DNA from: Trebouxia sp. TZW2008
Lineage: Eukaryota > Chlorophyta > Trebouxiophyceae > Trebouxiales > Trebouxiaceae
Length of the DNA stretch: 64,000 nt
Direction of reading: 5' to 3'
NCBI GenBank assembly: GCA_002118135.1
Contig: BDIU01000097.1
Coordinates: 62,001-126,000, forward strand
The notes beneath the pieces are model-generated. The model worked only from the letters and a program-made list of their open reading frames with translations. It did not search any database and was not told the origin of the DNA. Shown piece after piece: positions 32,651 through 42,572 of the stretch; position 1 is the stretch's first letter, and every line of letters starts with the position of its first letter. The translations under genes were made by a program, and so were the position numbers.

Positions 32651-34326
32651 ATGATACGCAACTTGCTCCTCGCAGTCGTTTGTGGCTTGCTTTGGAGCGT
32701 CTCGGTCTCAAGCCAGCAGCTCGGTGCAAACAACGAGCTTCCAAAGCAAGTTCGCTTCCCTTACGTCGACTTGCAACAACGATTTTCCTGTGTCTGTTCG
32801 TTTGTATGGAACGCGCCTGACGTTTGCGTGTTGTATGACTGCAGCCACTACTTCTGGAACGAAGTCACGGGCGATACGCAATTGGAAGACCCCGGAGGTA
32901 GTCACCGCAATACGGTCGAGAGTGGCTTTGCTGACAGCCCAATACACTGTCAGCACTGTGTTGATCTCAACTCACTGTAAAGTGTTGTGCAGATGTTCCC
33001 CTTCATGACGAGGCAGGCAACTGCTATTGGCTTGATGATGGGGGGCAAAGACTAGATCAAGATCCCAATGTGCGCTTTGAATCAAGCCACGCTGTGCTTG
33101 GTGCCCTTGCATGTCATGCTTTCAGCATCACACAGAAGTCTCTGAAACGAGTGACACGTATGAACCATGCCATGCTGTGCTCAGTGCCGGTGCATGTCAT
33201 GCTTAAGCATCGTGCAGAAGTCTCTTGAACAGACTGACACATTTGAACCATGCCATGCTATGCTCAGTGCCGTTGCATACCTGCTGAGCATCATGCAGAA
33301 GTCTCTAGTACAGACTGACAAAGCGCGTTGACCATCAGCAGACCTCTGCTCTGCCTTCCAGCAACTGCACATGTCAAAATAACTTCAACAGAAAAGTGTG
33401 CAGCATGATGCACTTCTTGCTAAATGGGCTCCAGCCCAATCAGGCTCTGTTGATGACTTGGGCATTCTGGTCTTAAGACCTCAAGCTTGTTAGGTCGTGT
33501 CATCACCATTCAACATCATTTGCATGATGTTCAGTGAGTTCCCAAGGCGTTCAAACAAGCAATGAACTGCCTACAAACAATCCTGTCAAAGGCTGCTGTG
33601 TGCTTACTCAAAATAAATTCCAAGTATCTCCATACCTGGCTGGGCCTGCTTAGCCTGTCTAGCATGCGCTTTGAATACGACCACAAATATCCTCAACTGC
33701 GGACAGCTTCAGATCTCAAATCAATTTGACACAGTTGCAGAGGCGTAGATCGTTTGCAATTTTGCGTCAAGAGACATTAACAAATCCAAAACCCAAATAT
33801 TAGCTGGTCCTTTGCAGGCAGGCAAATATGCCTGGGTAGAGATGTATAGTGAGGAGCACAAACGGCCCTTTTACTACGACCAGCAAAATCACATTTCCAC
33901 TTGGGATAAGCCTGCTGACTTAGCATGGAGGAGAGTGTACTTTCCAGCTGAAACTGACAATCATGCTGAAGGTAATAGCAAGCTGTAGTTACTCATGGTA
34001 TTTTGTTTATCACGCCTAGTATGACTTGCCATGGAGGAGAGTATATCTTCGAACCTGATAAACATGCAGAAGGCAAATCTGCTAAGATTAAAAGATATGC
34101 ACAGCAGCTGATTGCTTATTACAGATGCATCTCGTCAAATGTTCTGGTCTGACACCTCACACAAAAGAAGCAAAGCCTGATGAGTCTATGCTGCTTCTCT
34201 TCACACAAATTTCCATTATGATGCCTGATGGCGTAGACATTTTCTTTCTTTCCTGCTGAAGGTGCAACAGCAGCTGGCAATCATCAGAGTCACATCACAG
34301 AGCCAACAGGAGATCCTGATGAGTAA
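32651..34326 (+). CDS. secreted WW-type protein
   Basis: Four exons close exactly as 180 codons plus stop: 32651-32897, 32993-33069, 33818-33971 and 34262-34326. The N-terminus MIRNLLLAVVCGLLWSVSVS is a signal peptide. Three WW-like segments follow. HYFWNEVTGDTQLEDPG has the NEVTG.TQ..DP core with Leu for the second Trp. CYWLDDGGQRLDQDP is a degenerate one. WVEMYSEEHKRPFYYDQQNHISTWDKP is complete, with both Trp and the YY pair (positions within residues 109-140). WW domains usually bind Pro-rich peptides in the cytosol or nucleus, so a lumenal or secreted one is unusual. The C-terminus (TGDPDE) is not an ER-retention signal. The middle intron contains three ~90-bp tandem copies, and an echo of the exon 3 end (TGGAGGAGAGTATATCTTC) lies at 34031-34075. 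Confidence 0.85.
33070..33335 (+). repeat. three ~92-bp tandem units in WW-gene intron 2
   Basis: Units begin near 33075, 33165 and 33250. Each contains CCATGC.GTGCTCAGTGCC or a close variant, GTTGCAT or GTGCATG, then CA.CA.GCAGAAGTCTCT. They start immediately after the exon 2 donor. Confidence 0.85.
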
Positions 34327-36134
34327 CCTGGCGCAGCATGACCAAATCCAGGATTGTTGGTGACTGCGTTGTGTGGAGCTCAGCACACGCCCAATGTAAA
34401 ATCAACAGCAGATCCTGGTGTGCATCATTCTGCAGCAGAGTCATGTTATGGAGCCATCAGGGAAAGCTGATGCGTAATCTTCTGCAGCAAATGCAGGACG
34501 GCAGGCTGAGCCAGTGCTCAACAGCTACGAAAAACTTGAATTCAAATTTGCCCATATGCCCCCTTACACCTACGACTTAGTATTTTATGTTGGGAACTCG
34601 CGACATCTGCTCCAAACTGCCTCAGAGACTAGTTTATTGCAATCTTGGTGACTCCTGTTGCAGTCCAATAGGTCGCGCTTGCAGAATGGTGTCGTGCTGA
34701 TCAAAGGCATCATGTGACATATGCTAAGGTCAGGTAGAGTTGTTATGCCAAAGCATCAGGGTGAGTTCCAGTTCTGACTGGACAATTGACCAGTATAGCC
34801 ATGTCAGCAATTGCGGGCACATTGGTGAACAGTCCTTCAGTTGCTGACACGTATGCACTCTTATCACCTCAGGAGGTCACAGAAGCTGTGCCCTCGTGCA
34901 GAATGTCTCCACGGGGATGCAACTTTTGTAATTTCCTCAAGTGGTGACCGTGCAAACACTCAGTAAGAACACATCAGCAGTCCAGCAAACTTTCCCCCCT
35001 TGTAATGTGCCACAGACTAGACATGTCTACGCCGTCAGGCGTCAAGTGGAAGCCTCAGAGTCTGTCCATACAGTCAGTCCCGGACTGAATGTGCCACACC
35101 ATATTTGGGCTGCGATGCATCACCCACGTTTATTTTGTACATGTCACATTTATGGCAGGCACTTGGGGCTCCAAGCAAGCAAGTCAAAGTGTGATCAGCA
35201 GGTCTGTACCCTTCCTCAATCAGGAGCTTGTCGGAAAGATTCTGGCTGCAGGCACACGCCCAAAGCGTTGAGCAATGTCTGAAAGTGGAGACAATACTAA
35301 CAGAGTGCATCACACGTCGTTTTGTATGATGTCGAGCCTGTTTGACTCCCAGCGTGCTCACACCGTGTGATGAGTCACACGTGCCTATATCGAACTTCAA
35401 AGCACCTCAGGATCAGGCATCTAAATTGTTGTCACCAAGAACACTGCGTACTTGTTAAGCTGGAACGTATTGCAAAGCCTTGAAGCACAATTAATCGTCC
35501 TTGATCTGACCTCATACAATGTCAAGCTGTGAGTCATGCAAACTTTCTACCTAGCCAATGCTCAAATTGTCTCAACTCTCACCTGCATGACATGGACAGG
35601 CACAACCTGATACAAGCTGACATCACCAACAACACAACAGAGCCTGGACACACAAAGTCTAAAACGTTGCATTACGCTTTTAAAAGCACCTGCTATTGGG
35701 TTGGGTTGTAGAGCAAGTTGATGTATAGGATCTCAATGCATACCCTGCCTGATCACGGACAATATAGGGATCTACAAATCTAAACAACTTGAAGTTCCAT
35801 GACACACTCGACTGGCGTCTGACTGTAAATTTTGAGTCTACATGCGGCTGCATGCGCTCCAGAATGTAGGATTTTCTTGCAACGATTCTGGTACAGCACC
35901 TGTACCAGGGAGCTGCCAGGCAGATGTTTCTGCTGAACTGTCATTACAGATTCTTGATGGGAGATACTGTGTTTGCTGTGGATGAAGTCTTCTGCTACTG
36001 ACTGCATACTGATTTCTGAGAAGCGTCTTGCAGACAATTCTTGAACTTCAATCCACTATGGGCGTTTGAGACATGGCAAGTTGCTGGACCCTGATATGTG
36101 CCTAGTTGCTCGTGAGCATGGAAGCCTGCAGGCA
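34327..36134. other. convergent region between WW gene and membrane-protein gene
   Basis: 34370-34520 holds weak copies of the WW gene's 3' end (ACAGCAGATCCTGGTG, GCCATCAGGGAAAGCTGATG). For the rest I see no exon chain, although a minus frame at 35074-35400 and one at 35780-36037 are open. Confidence 0.5.
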
Positions 36135-39100
36135 TCATAATAGGTCTTGTGTGTCTTCCAGCTGGGCTTTGTATATGTCTTGTAACACACTCAACTTGAT
36201 GGTTTTGATGCCTTGTATGCAGTGCTGCATGCAGCAGCATTCGTGGGGAATCAGCTGGTCGATCATCAAACAGGCAACTATCAAAGCTGAAGCGAGTGTT
36301 GTATCAGTTGTGACTTCACCTTGTAAGGCCGCTTCTCAGCTTGTCCCCAAACTCGCCAATGCAGGATGGCTGCTGCCTCACTGTGACCTTCGCCAATGTC
36401 CACATCTGGGTTCAAAGCCAGGTATGTCTGCCAGTCCCAATCCACTGGCAATCCATCTTGTGCTACTTGCTGTTGACCTGAACATAAGAAACAAGCAAAT
36501 GATAGAAGACAGCAGTCTCAACTCACTGGCGATCCATCCTCCAGCACCTGCTGAACAATGTTTGAGCCAATGCAGGATGGCCGCTGCGGCACTGTGACCT
36601 TCAGCATTGTTCACATCTGGATTCAGAGCCAGGCGGGTCTGCCAGTCCCAGTCTGCTGGTAAACCATCCTGTGACACTTGCTGAATAGAGTTTGAGCCTG
36701 CAAAGAAGAGCAAGGTTCAGAAGCGATGGCAGGAACCTTAGTGTTGGACAGCAAGATTCAGTGTTGATGCCTGTGCCAACTGGTTGACAACCCATTCTGT
36801 TGTATCTCTGTCCATCAGACCCTGCAAAGGGAGTCTGAACTCAGGAATTCTCAAGCAAAGGGTGAATCTGTACTCAGAGCCAGGAATGTGTAACAGTCCC
36901 ACGTCAGCACAAACGCGACAGCTTGCTTTAGTCACAGTGACAGCTACAGGTGCTATCTTGACCTTTGAAACACCGCTTTAGCATTGGTTGACAGTTATGA
37001 TTATTATGATGATAGGTCATATACCTGACTTCAGCATTCCTGCAGATGTTCTTGCACCCAAAATTGTCCCAATTCACTGATAACTTGTCGTCTGCCCGTT
37101 GCTTTTACAGCAACTTCTTTGCCTAAGGACACTTGATGAAGGGACATTCTTGATGCAAGGACCATGCAATTGGAAACCAATCGTTGCATTCTGACTGCAG
37201 TGTCCTCTCTGAGTAAGGACAATTTGTTTTAAGCACAATTTCCTTGGCAACCAAAGCAGTTGTCACATGGAAAAGTCACTGTACAGGCAAAAACCAATAA
37301 CAAAATGTGCTGCGGCACTTTGACAGTTGCAGTGCAGCGTTGAGATGCGCAGAAAACACAAGCATAAAACTCGACAGTTGCAAAGCTTGAGTCATAAGCA
37401 ACAAGATTTGCAAAGATTCGCACATACCTGATTTACGACTTGAATATGATCCCTGACTGCTACTGTCCAAGTCAGCGCGCTGAATCTGAGGCTGATTCCA
37501 GAATCCTGATTTGGGTGATTTCGTCTCTGACTCACTCAGAGTTGCTGCATCTTGTTTCTGAGCTCCAACCACTTCATCAATCAGCTCATTGACAGCTTGT
37601 CGCTCTGATGCTGCATTCTGAGTAAAAGTAGTCACAGTCGCTGAGCTGTCATCTGTTTCTTTGGTGCTGACATGGTCTGAGGTTGAGATGTCCAGGTCAT
37701 TTGCCTTTGTGTTGCTCAGCTGACCATCAAATGATGCGCTGGCTTCACTGGGGTTGACTAAGGTGGATGAATCACTAGGGTTGACTAAAGTGGACGAGTC
37801 AAAGCCATTGATGCTGGTGCTTGTTTGCTGGAGAATTGTGGGCGGTGTCTGTCTGTCAGTCAGTGCGTCAGCAACAGCCACCTCCAAAGTATTTGCGTCC
37901 CTCTGGCGATCGGAAGTTTGAAGCTGCTGCGCCTGCTTTGCGTGCTGTGCCTGCTGAAGCTCCCCTGCAATTGCAGACACACCAAGTATCCGTCAGTAAA
38001 GTCTGGATCTACACTTTGATCTGTTGGGCTGCTTCTGATTCATAGCAGCTCCTGATGTGCAGTTGCAGGCACATCAAGCACACATGCGTGGTCATTATGC
38101 ATGCATTGTTTTTTATTTCTGGGCAATTGGAGCTGCTGTCACGACCTGACAGCACAAGCATGATCTGTTACAAAGAGAGTTTATTGTATCCCACTGAGCA
38201 TTTCTTTGCATTTGTGTGCTGTGATGAAGACCTATGAGCATTGTGTGTTCTGACCATGACCTGAGTGCAAAAGCTCAAACCCTGGAGTGGATTTATTGTC
38301 CAGGCTTGCAACCCCATCAAGCAGCATCTTGTGAGATTGACACTGCAAAACAAGCAGTTGTATAGTCTTACCGTGACCAGAGCGCAAAAATTCAAACCCT
38401 GGAGTGGATTTATTGTCCAGACTCTTATCCCCATCAAGCTGCATCTTGTTATTAGATCAATACTGCAAAATCACCAAAAAGCAGTTGTGAATTCTTACCG
38501 TGACCAGAAAGCACAAGTTCCAACCCTGGAGCAGATGTATTGTCCAGACTTGCATCCCCATTCAGCAGCATTTTGTTGGCCCTCAAGCTCTGCCCACTCA
38601 AGCCGTGCCCAGCTGCAGCTTTGTATGTTTGTACAGTGGCATTCCTGCATGGAACGATTGTGATTGTGCGCGCTGTCTCAATTCTGCATGCCTTGAAAAG
38701 TGTCGAGGGCCATGTCATCTTTCTACATCTTGTATGACACTGGTCAAAAAACGGGCTCTTGAGCTCTGCCCACTCAGGCTCTGCCCATCTTCAGCTTTTC
38801 AAGGTTGGGCTGTGGCATTCCTGCATGGAACGATTGCAGATGTGCACGCTGTTGCATTTCTGCATGTCTTGCAATGTGATAAGGCGGTGTCATCTTTCTA
38901 CTGTAACATCTTCCATAACACTGGTTGCACAACGGGCTCTTAAGCTCTGCCTACTCAAGCCCTGCCCAGCTCCAGGTTTGTAAGTTTTGGCTGTGGCGTT
39001 CCTGCATGTAACAAGTATAGTTGTGCGTGCTGTCTCACTTCTGCAGACCTCACTTCTGCAGACCTCACTTCTGCAGACCTCACTTCTGCAGACCTCACTT

Positions 39101-39917
39101 CTGCAGGCTCAACCATAGCTGCGCAAACAGTTTACAGTACAGCGCATGTTTGTAGGCAAGCACGTTCGTCATTTGCCTGACGCCAAATGCAGCTGACTCA
39201 TTGCAGCATGCACAAGTACATACAGCGCATGCCATCATGCAGATGGTAACACAGTGTGATCTACGCACGGCCATAGACGGAATGCTCAAGAAGTACTGCA
39301 AGTAATGTTACACTTTGTTATACTGGTAACACAGCCAGACGCAAACTGCTGTCTGATGCCAAATGCTGCCTGATCAGCACTGCTGCTTGTTGTAAGATGC
39401 AGCTCACCCATCGCTATATGTTTGCCAAGGCTCAGGGATGCTGCTGCCTAGACACTGCAACCAGATGGTGATGCTGCCTGATCAGAACTGTTACTGGGTC
39501 TTAATATCTGCGTATTTGCGCATGCAGCTCAATGGCAAATGCAGCTTACACACTGTTGTGTGCGCAACTCACACACAACACATTGCACATGTATTTGCAC
39601 ATACATGTTGCTTCTTGCTTGATGGCAGATGCAGCTCACCCATCATTGTAGGTTTGCCAATGTTCAGGGATGCTACTAGCTGGGCCCTGTGTCACTACTT
39701 CCAGAATCTTGATTATCAGCACTGCTGCCAAAAGCATGAGCGCCAGAATGCCACAAAGCCTTAGACTTGAAGTGCCGCCCTTTTTGCCCTCTGCAGAGTA
39801 TGTTTGCAATGTGAGTTGCTGAGCACTGATACTTCCAGGTCTGTGGGTGTTCTTTTGGTGCTTAGCTTCACGAACAACACGTAACAGCGCCGAGCTTACT
39901 ATGTGGCCGCACTAGCA
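36135..39917 (-). CDS. type II membrane protein with NPD...HW module (5' end unresolved)
   Basis: Phase-consistent exons: an open segment from about 39917 down to 39640, then 38581-38499, 37964-37428, 36477-36320 and 36224-36135 (stop). The first segment carries a basic cytosolic tail, one membrane helix (LALMLLAAVLIIKIL) and a short lumenal start (GPASSIPEHWQTY), the layout of Golgi type II enzymes. The 179-codon exon is a Ser/Thr/Asp/Gln-rich stem. The exon at 36477 encodes DWDWQTYLALNPDVD, then AAAILHWRVWGQAEKRPYK. This matches the short NPDL..AG...A..HW...G..E.R modules found beside many glycosyltransferases. No catalytic domain was located. The last exon (HCIQGIKTIKLSVLQDIYKA) is tentative. 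It is probably a secretory-pathway protein involved in glycan work; that role is inference only. Confidence 0.6.
36560..36840 (-). repeat. echoes of NPD...HW exon
   Basis: A long copy at about 36700-36555 keeps the acceptor (TTTGCAG/GCTCAAAC) and reads DGLPADWDWQTRLALNPDV and AAAAILHW in frame before a stop. A shorter one (CAG/GGTCTGATGG.CAGAGATA) starts near 36823. The true exon starts at 36477. Confidence 0.85.
37108..37281. mobile_element. pogo/Tigger-like MITE, copy 4
   Basis: 174 bp, ends CAGCAACTTCTTTGCCTAAGG and TGTCACATGGAAAAGTCACTG, flanked by TA (37106-37107 and 37282-37283). The same internal GATGCAAGGAC and GCATTCTGACTGCAGTG as copy 1. It lies in the intron before the NPD...HW exon. 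Confidence 0.85.
38255..38475 (-). repeat. two extra copies of the SGHG exon with both splice sites
   Basis: The exon at 38581-38499 (S.DN.S.PG.EL..SGHG) is followed in the same intron by copies ending at 38372 and 38255. Each has its own TTTGCAG acceptor and a GTAAGA or GTCAGA donor. All three are open in the same frame near the 3' end, so they could act as alternative mini-exons. Confidence 0.85.
38575..39040. repeat. three ~180-bp tandem units in intron
   Basis: Units begin near 38580, 38760 and 38940. Each has CTCAAGCTCTGCC or AGCTCTGCC, CTCAAGC or CAGGCTCTGCCCA, CTGTGGC or CAGTGGC, and TTCCTGCATGGAACGATTG or a close variant. They lie just upstream of the SGHG exon acceptor in the minus direction. 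Confidence 0.85.
39036..39105. repeat. 15-bp minisatellite, about 5 units
   Basis: Perfect CACTTCTGCAGACCT units in tandem, adjoining the last of the three ~180-bp units. Each unit contains a potential 3' splice signal on the + strand (CTTCTGCAG). Confidence 0.95.
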
Positions 39918-40914
39918 GCACAGCTGCAAAGCTCAATATGCACTTTGACATCACTACGCGCTGTTGAATACAAGTGATCTCTAGCATGCAACATGAAATG
40001 CCAGTATGAGCTCCGGCACTTACAGGTTCTGGAGACTTGCCGCATGACCACATGGCATGCCACACGCTTACTCATGCGACTTGAACAACATGCCACACAT
40101 GTGCTGACATGTTCACTGATTTGAGCTCGCAGAGTGCATGGTCACATGAGTGGTATCACAGTTTCCATCCAATATGCTTGTTTCTGAAGAGAGGTGCACT
40201 TAGGAACGTTATGATGTTGTTGAGGTGACAGAACCCAGCAAAGTCAGCTAGACATTGCTTCTTGCATGCCATGTACCAGCAATCATACATTCTGTCACCA
40301 ACTGTCGTCAATATGCTGCACAGCCTGCAGTCACTTTTGTGAAGTTCCAAAATAGCAGGACGACTCACTCGATGGTGCTCGCGCCCTTCTGATTCTGTCT
40401 GACAACCATTTCAGGAACGCTCTGACTCTGCTGTCCTTTGAAGATGGCATGCTGGAGCAGGTTCCTGGGGCTGGCCTAAATGTCAGCTCTGGCACATCAA
40501 GGGGAGGCCTCTCGAGTTAGCCGTTGAGCGAGATACGGATAGTCACCGGAATAGCTACACGCAAGCCCGTTGAAAGTCGACTTAGCGCACGCCTCTAGGT
40601 AGCGACACACACTCCTCAGCGAGTGTTGATCCCAGCACAATGCGTTTTGACGCAGATCAGTGGGCTCGCTCAATAGCAGATTGCGGATCAAGCTCGCAGC
40701 CTGCAGCCAGCGCGGAGACGCAAGTCAACTGAGACTAACAGGCACTGACCCCGCAGGTGCGCAGGTATTGTCGTGCTGCCGTTGTGATCCTGCTGCGCAC
40801 CTGTCTGTCCAGGTGCAAGCGTTACATCGGCTCGGCCCCATTGACTCAAGCGCAAGCGCATTCCAGGAGACCAACTTTGTCAAGAGCTCTTTCAAGGACG
40901 CAGCTGCTTGTGGC
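39918..40914. other. region upstream of SirB
   Basis: Probably holds 5' exons of the minus membrane-protein gene and the SirB promoter. A minus frame at 40691-40497 reads like protein (RNLLLSEPTDLRQNAL) but I could not anchor it. A plus frame at 40420-40519 also reads protein-like. Neither is assigned. Confidence 0.4.
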
Positions 40915-41670
40915 ATGCGATTGGCGACTTGCAGCAGTGCGTCAAGCCCTTTTTGTCCACAGCGAACAGCTTTGCAGAGTTCCGCAAGGCTGCCTGCCGC
41001 TACTAGCTTTGCGCACAGCTTGAGTGAGACCAAGCGGATACGGTAAGACTAATCGTCTGCCGCCGATTTGCCACGCATGGTGCAGCCCGTGCTACCTGCC
41101 GGATCACCGACCTATCGAATGGGTCGCTGCTTGCAGATATAAGGCTTCAGTGGCAACCCTTTCTGCATATCAAGACGAAGCTATGAGCAGCTCTAGCCAC
41201 CAGCCGGCGGTCGTTGTCGTGGATCATGGATCAAGACGAGAGGCCTCAAATCAGATGCTACACGAGTTTGTTGAGCTGTACAGGTAAGACTGAACCCCAA
41301 AATTTCCAGACCTACTGTCAGATCAAACATCCTCACATCATCCTGGCGCATCATGCAAATGGTGGCATGCAGACAAACCTCCGGAAGGCAAATCGTCGAA
41401 GGTGCACACATGGAGATTGCAGAACCAAGCATAGCTGATGCCGTGGGCAAGTGTGCATCAGCAGGCGCCAAAAAGATTGTCATTGCTCCATATTTTCTCT
41501 CGAGGGGCCGGCACATTCAGGAAGATATTCCAGCTCTGGTAGCAGCTGCTCAAGAGCAGCACCCAGGTGTTGAGTGCGTAGTTGCAGACCCTATCGGGCT
41601 TGATCCCTTGATGGCACAGCTTGTAGAGATGAGAGTGCAGAATGCTTCAGGACAATCGCCTGCCAGCTGA
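40915..41670 (+). CDS. SIRB: sirohydrochlorin ferrochelatase, chloroplast
   Basis: Three exons close exactly as 190 codons plus stop: 40915-41042, 41137-41283 and 41373-41670. The product inserts Fe2+ into sirohydrochlorin, the last step of siroheme synthesis, which supplies nitrite and sulfite reductases. The CbiX/SirB core is intact: VVVVDHGSRREASN, EGAHMEIAEPSI and IAPYFLSRGRHIQEDIP, with the two metal-site histidines in HGSR and GRH. The ~58 residues before it (MRLATCSSASSPF...QSSARLPAATSFAHS) are Ser/Ala/Arg-rich and lack acidic residues at the start, as in a stroma-targeting peptide. This start was chosen because exon 1 splices in phase (CG/GTAAGA) and supplies that peptide; the alternative ATG at 41183 would give a protein without one. 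A C-terminal Fe-S cysteine motif is absent. Confidence 0.93.
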
Positions 41671-42572
41671 CAAACAATCAGTCAGTTGGTGCTGTCTCAG
41701 ACACCTTCTGGGCTGCCTCGATAGTTGGGGCTGCAATGACGCCTAAAAGTGAAAACTTTAAGTTTTCATGTTTCTGTTCCTAAGCTTTGTTGTTTTTGTT
41801 CCTTTTATTTTCTATCAGGATCAGACACCAGGGTTTTACAGAACAACTGAGCAGAAAGATTTTGTTGACACAGGCTTGCATGCCATCACATGCTGCACAA
41901 ACGTGGACAGCATTGTATAATAGGTCAGTGTGTACATAACAAGAAGGGGTATGATCTAAATATCAGCAAGTTGTTACCAGCAAGCAATCAGAGAGCATTG
42001 TCGCCTGAGAGCATAAATGGCAGTTCGAGGCTGATCCGAGATGATTTATAGGCCTGAGCAGCTGACTTCATGATCAGGTCTTTTCGTGTCATCAAAACTA
42101 ACATTTTGCCATGCCTCTGGCGGGTTTCGACCTGATACTGAAAGACACAAATAAGAGGTACAGGTGCGATGTGCTCACTGAAGGCGTGGACGAATCAGGA
42201 GTTCATTCAAGACGGGTGGCACGGGTGTTGGGTTCGACAAACTAAATGCAAGGGTGACAGCCGAATTGAGGGTGCGAATTCCCAGCAGGTTCACAATTTG
42301 ATTTCTGTTTCCGGTCCTCGAAAATCGTCGAATAGATGCAGTGTGATTCATCTCGTGGTCCTGTTCGGGTCGGCTTGTGTCTGTTTCCGCAACGGGAGTC
42401 AACCTGTACAAAGCTTTGTTGGACTATACAGCACCAGCAGAAATTTTCTGCGGCCGCTTGTGGCCAGATTCTGAGACGTCAGCAGCTCTTGAGAGACAGC
42501 AGCAGTGTTAAAGGTCATTCTTGAGAGCCAGCTTGCTGTTTACAGCATGGCTGTCCGATAGCGCGGTGCGTC
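41671..42572. other. intergenic region upstream of RSH1
   Basis: SirB 3' UTR and RSH1 promoter side. No exon or repeat recognised. Confidence 0.5.
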
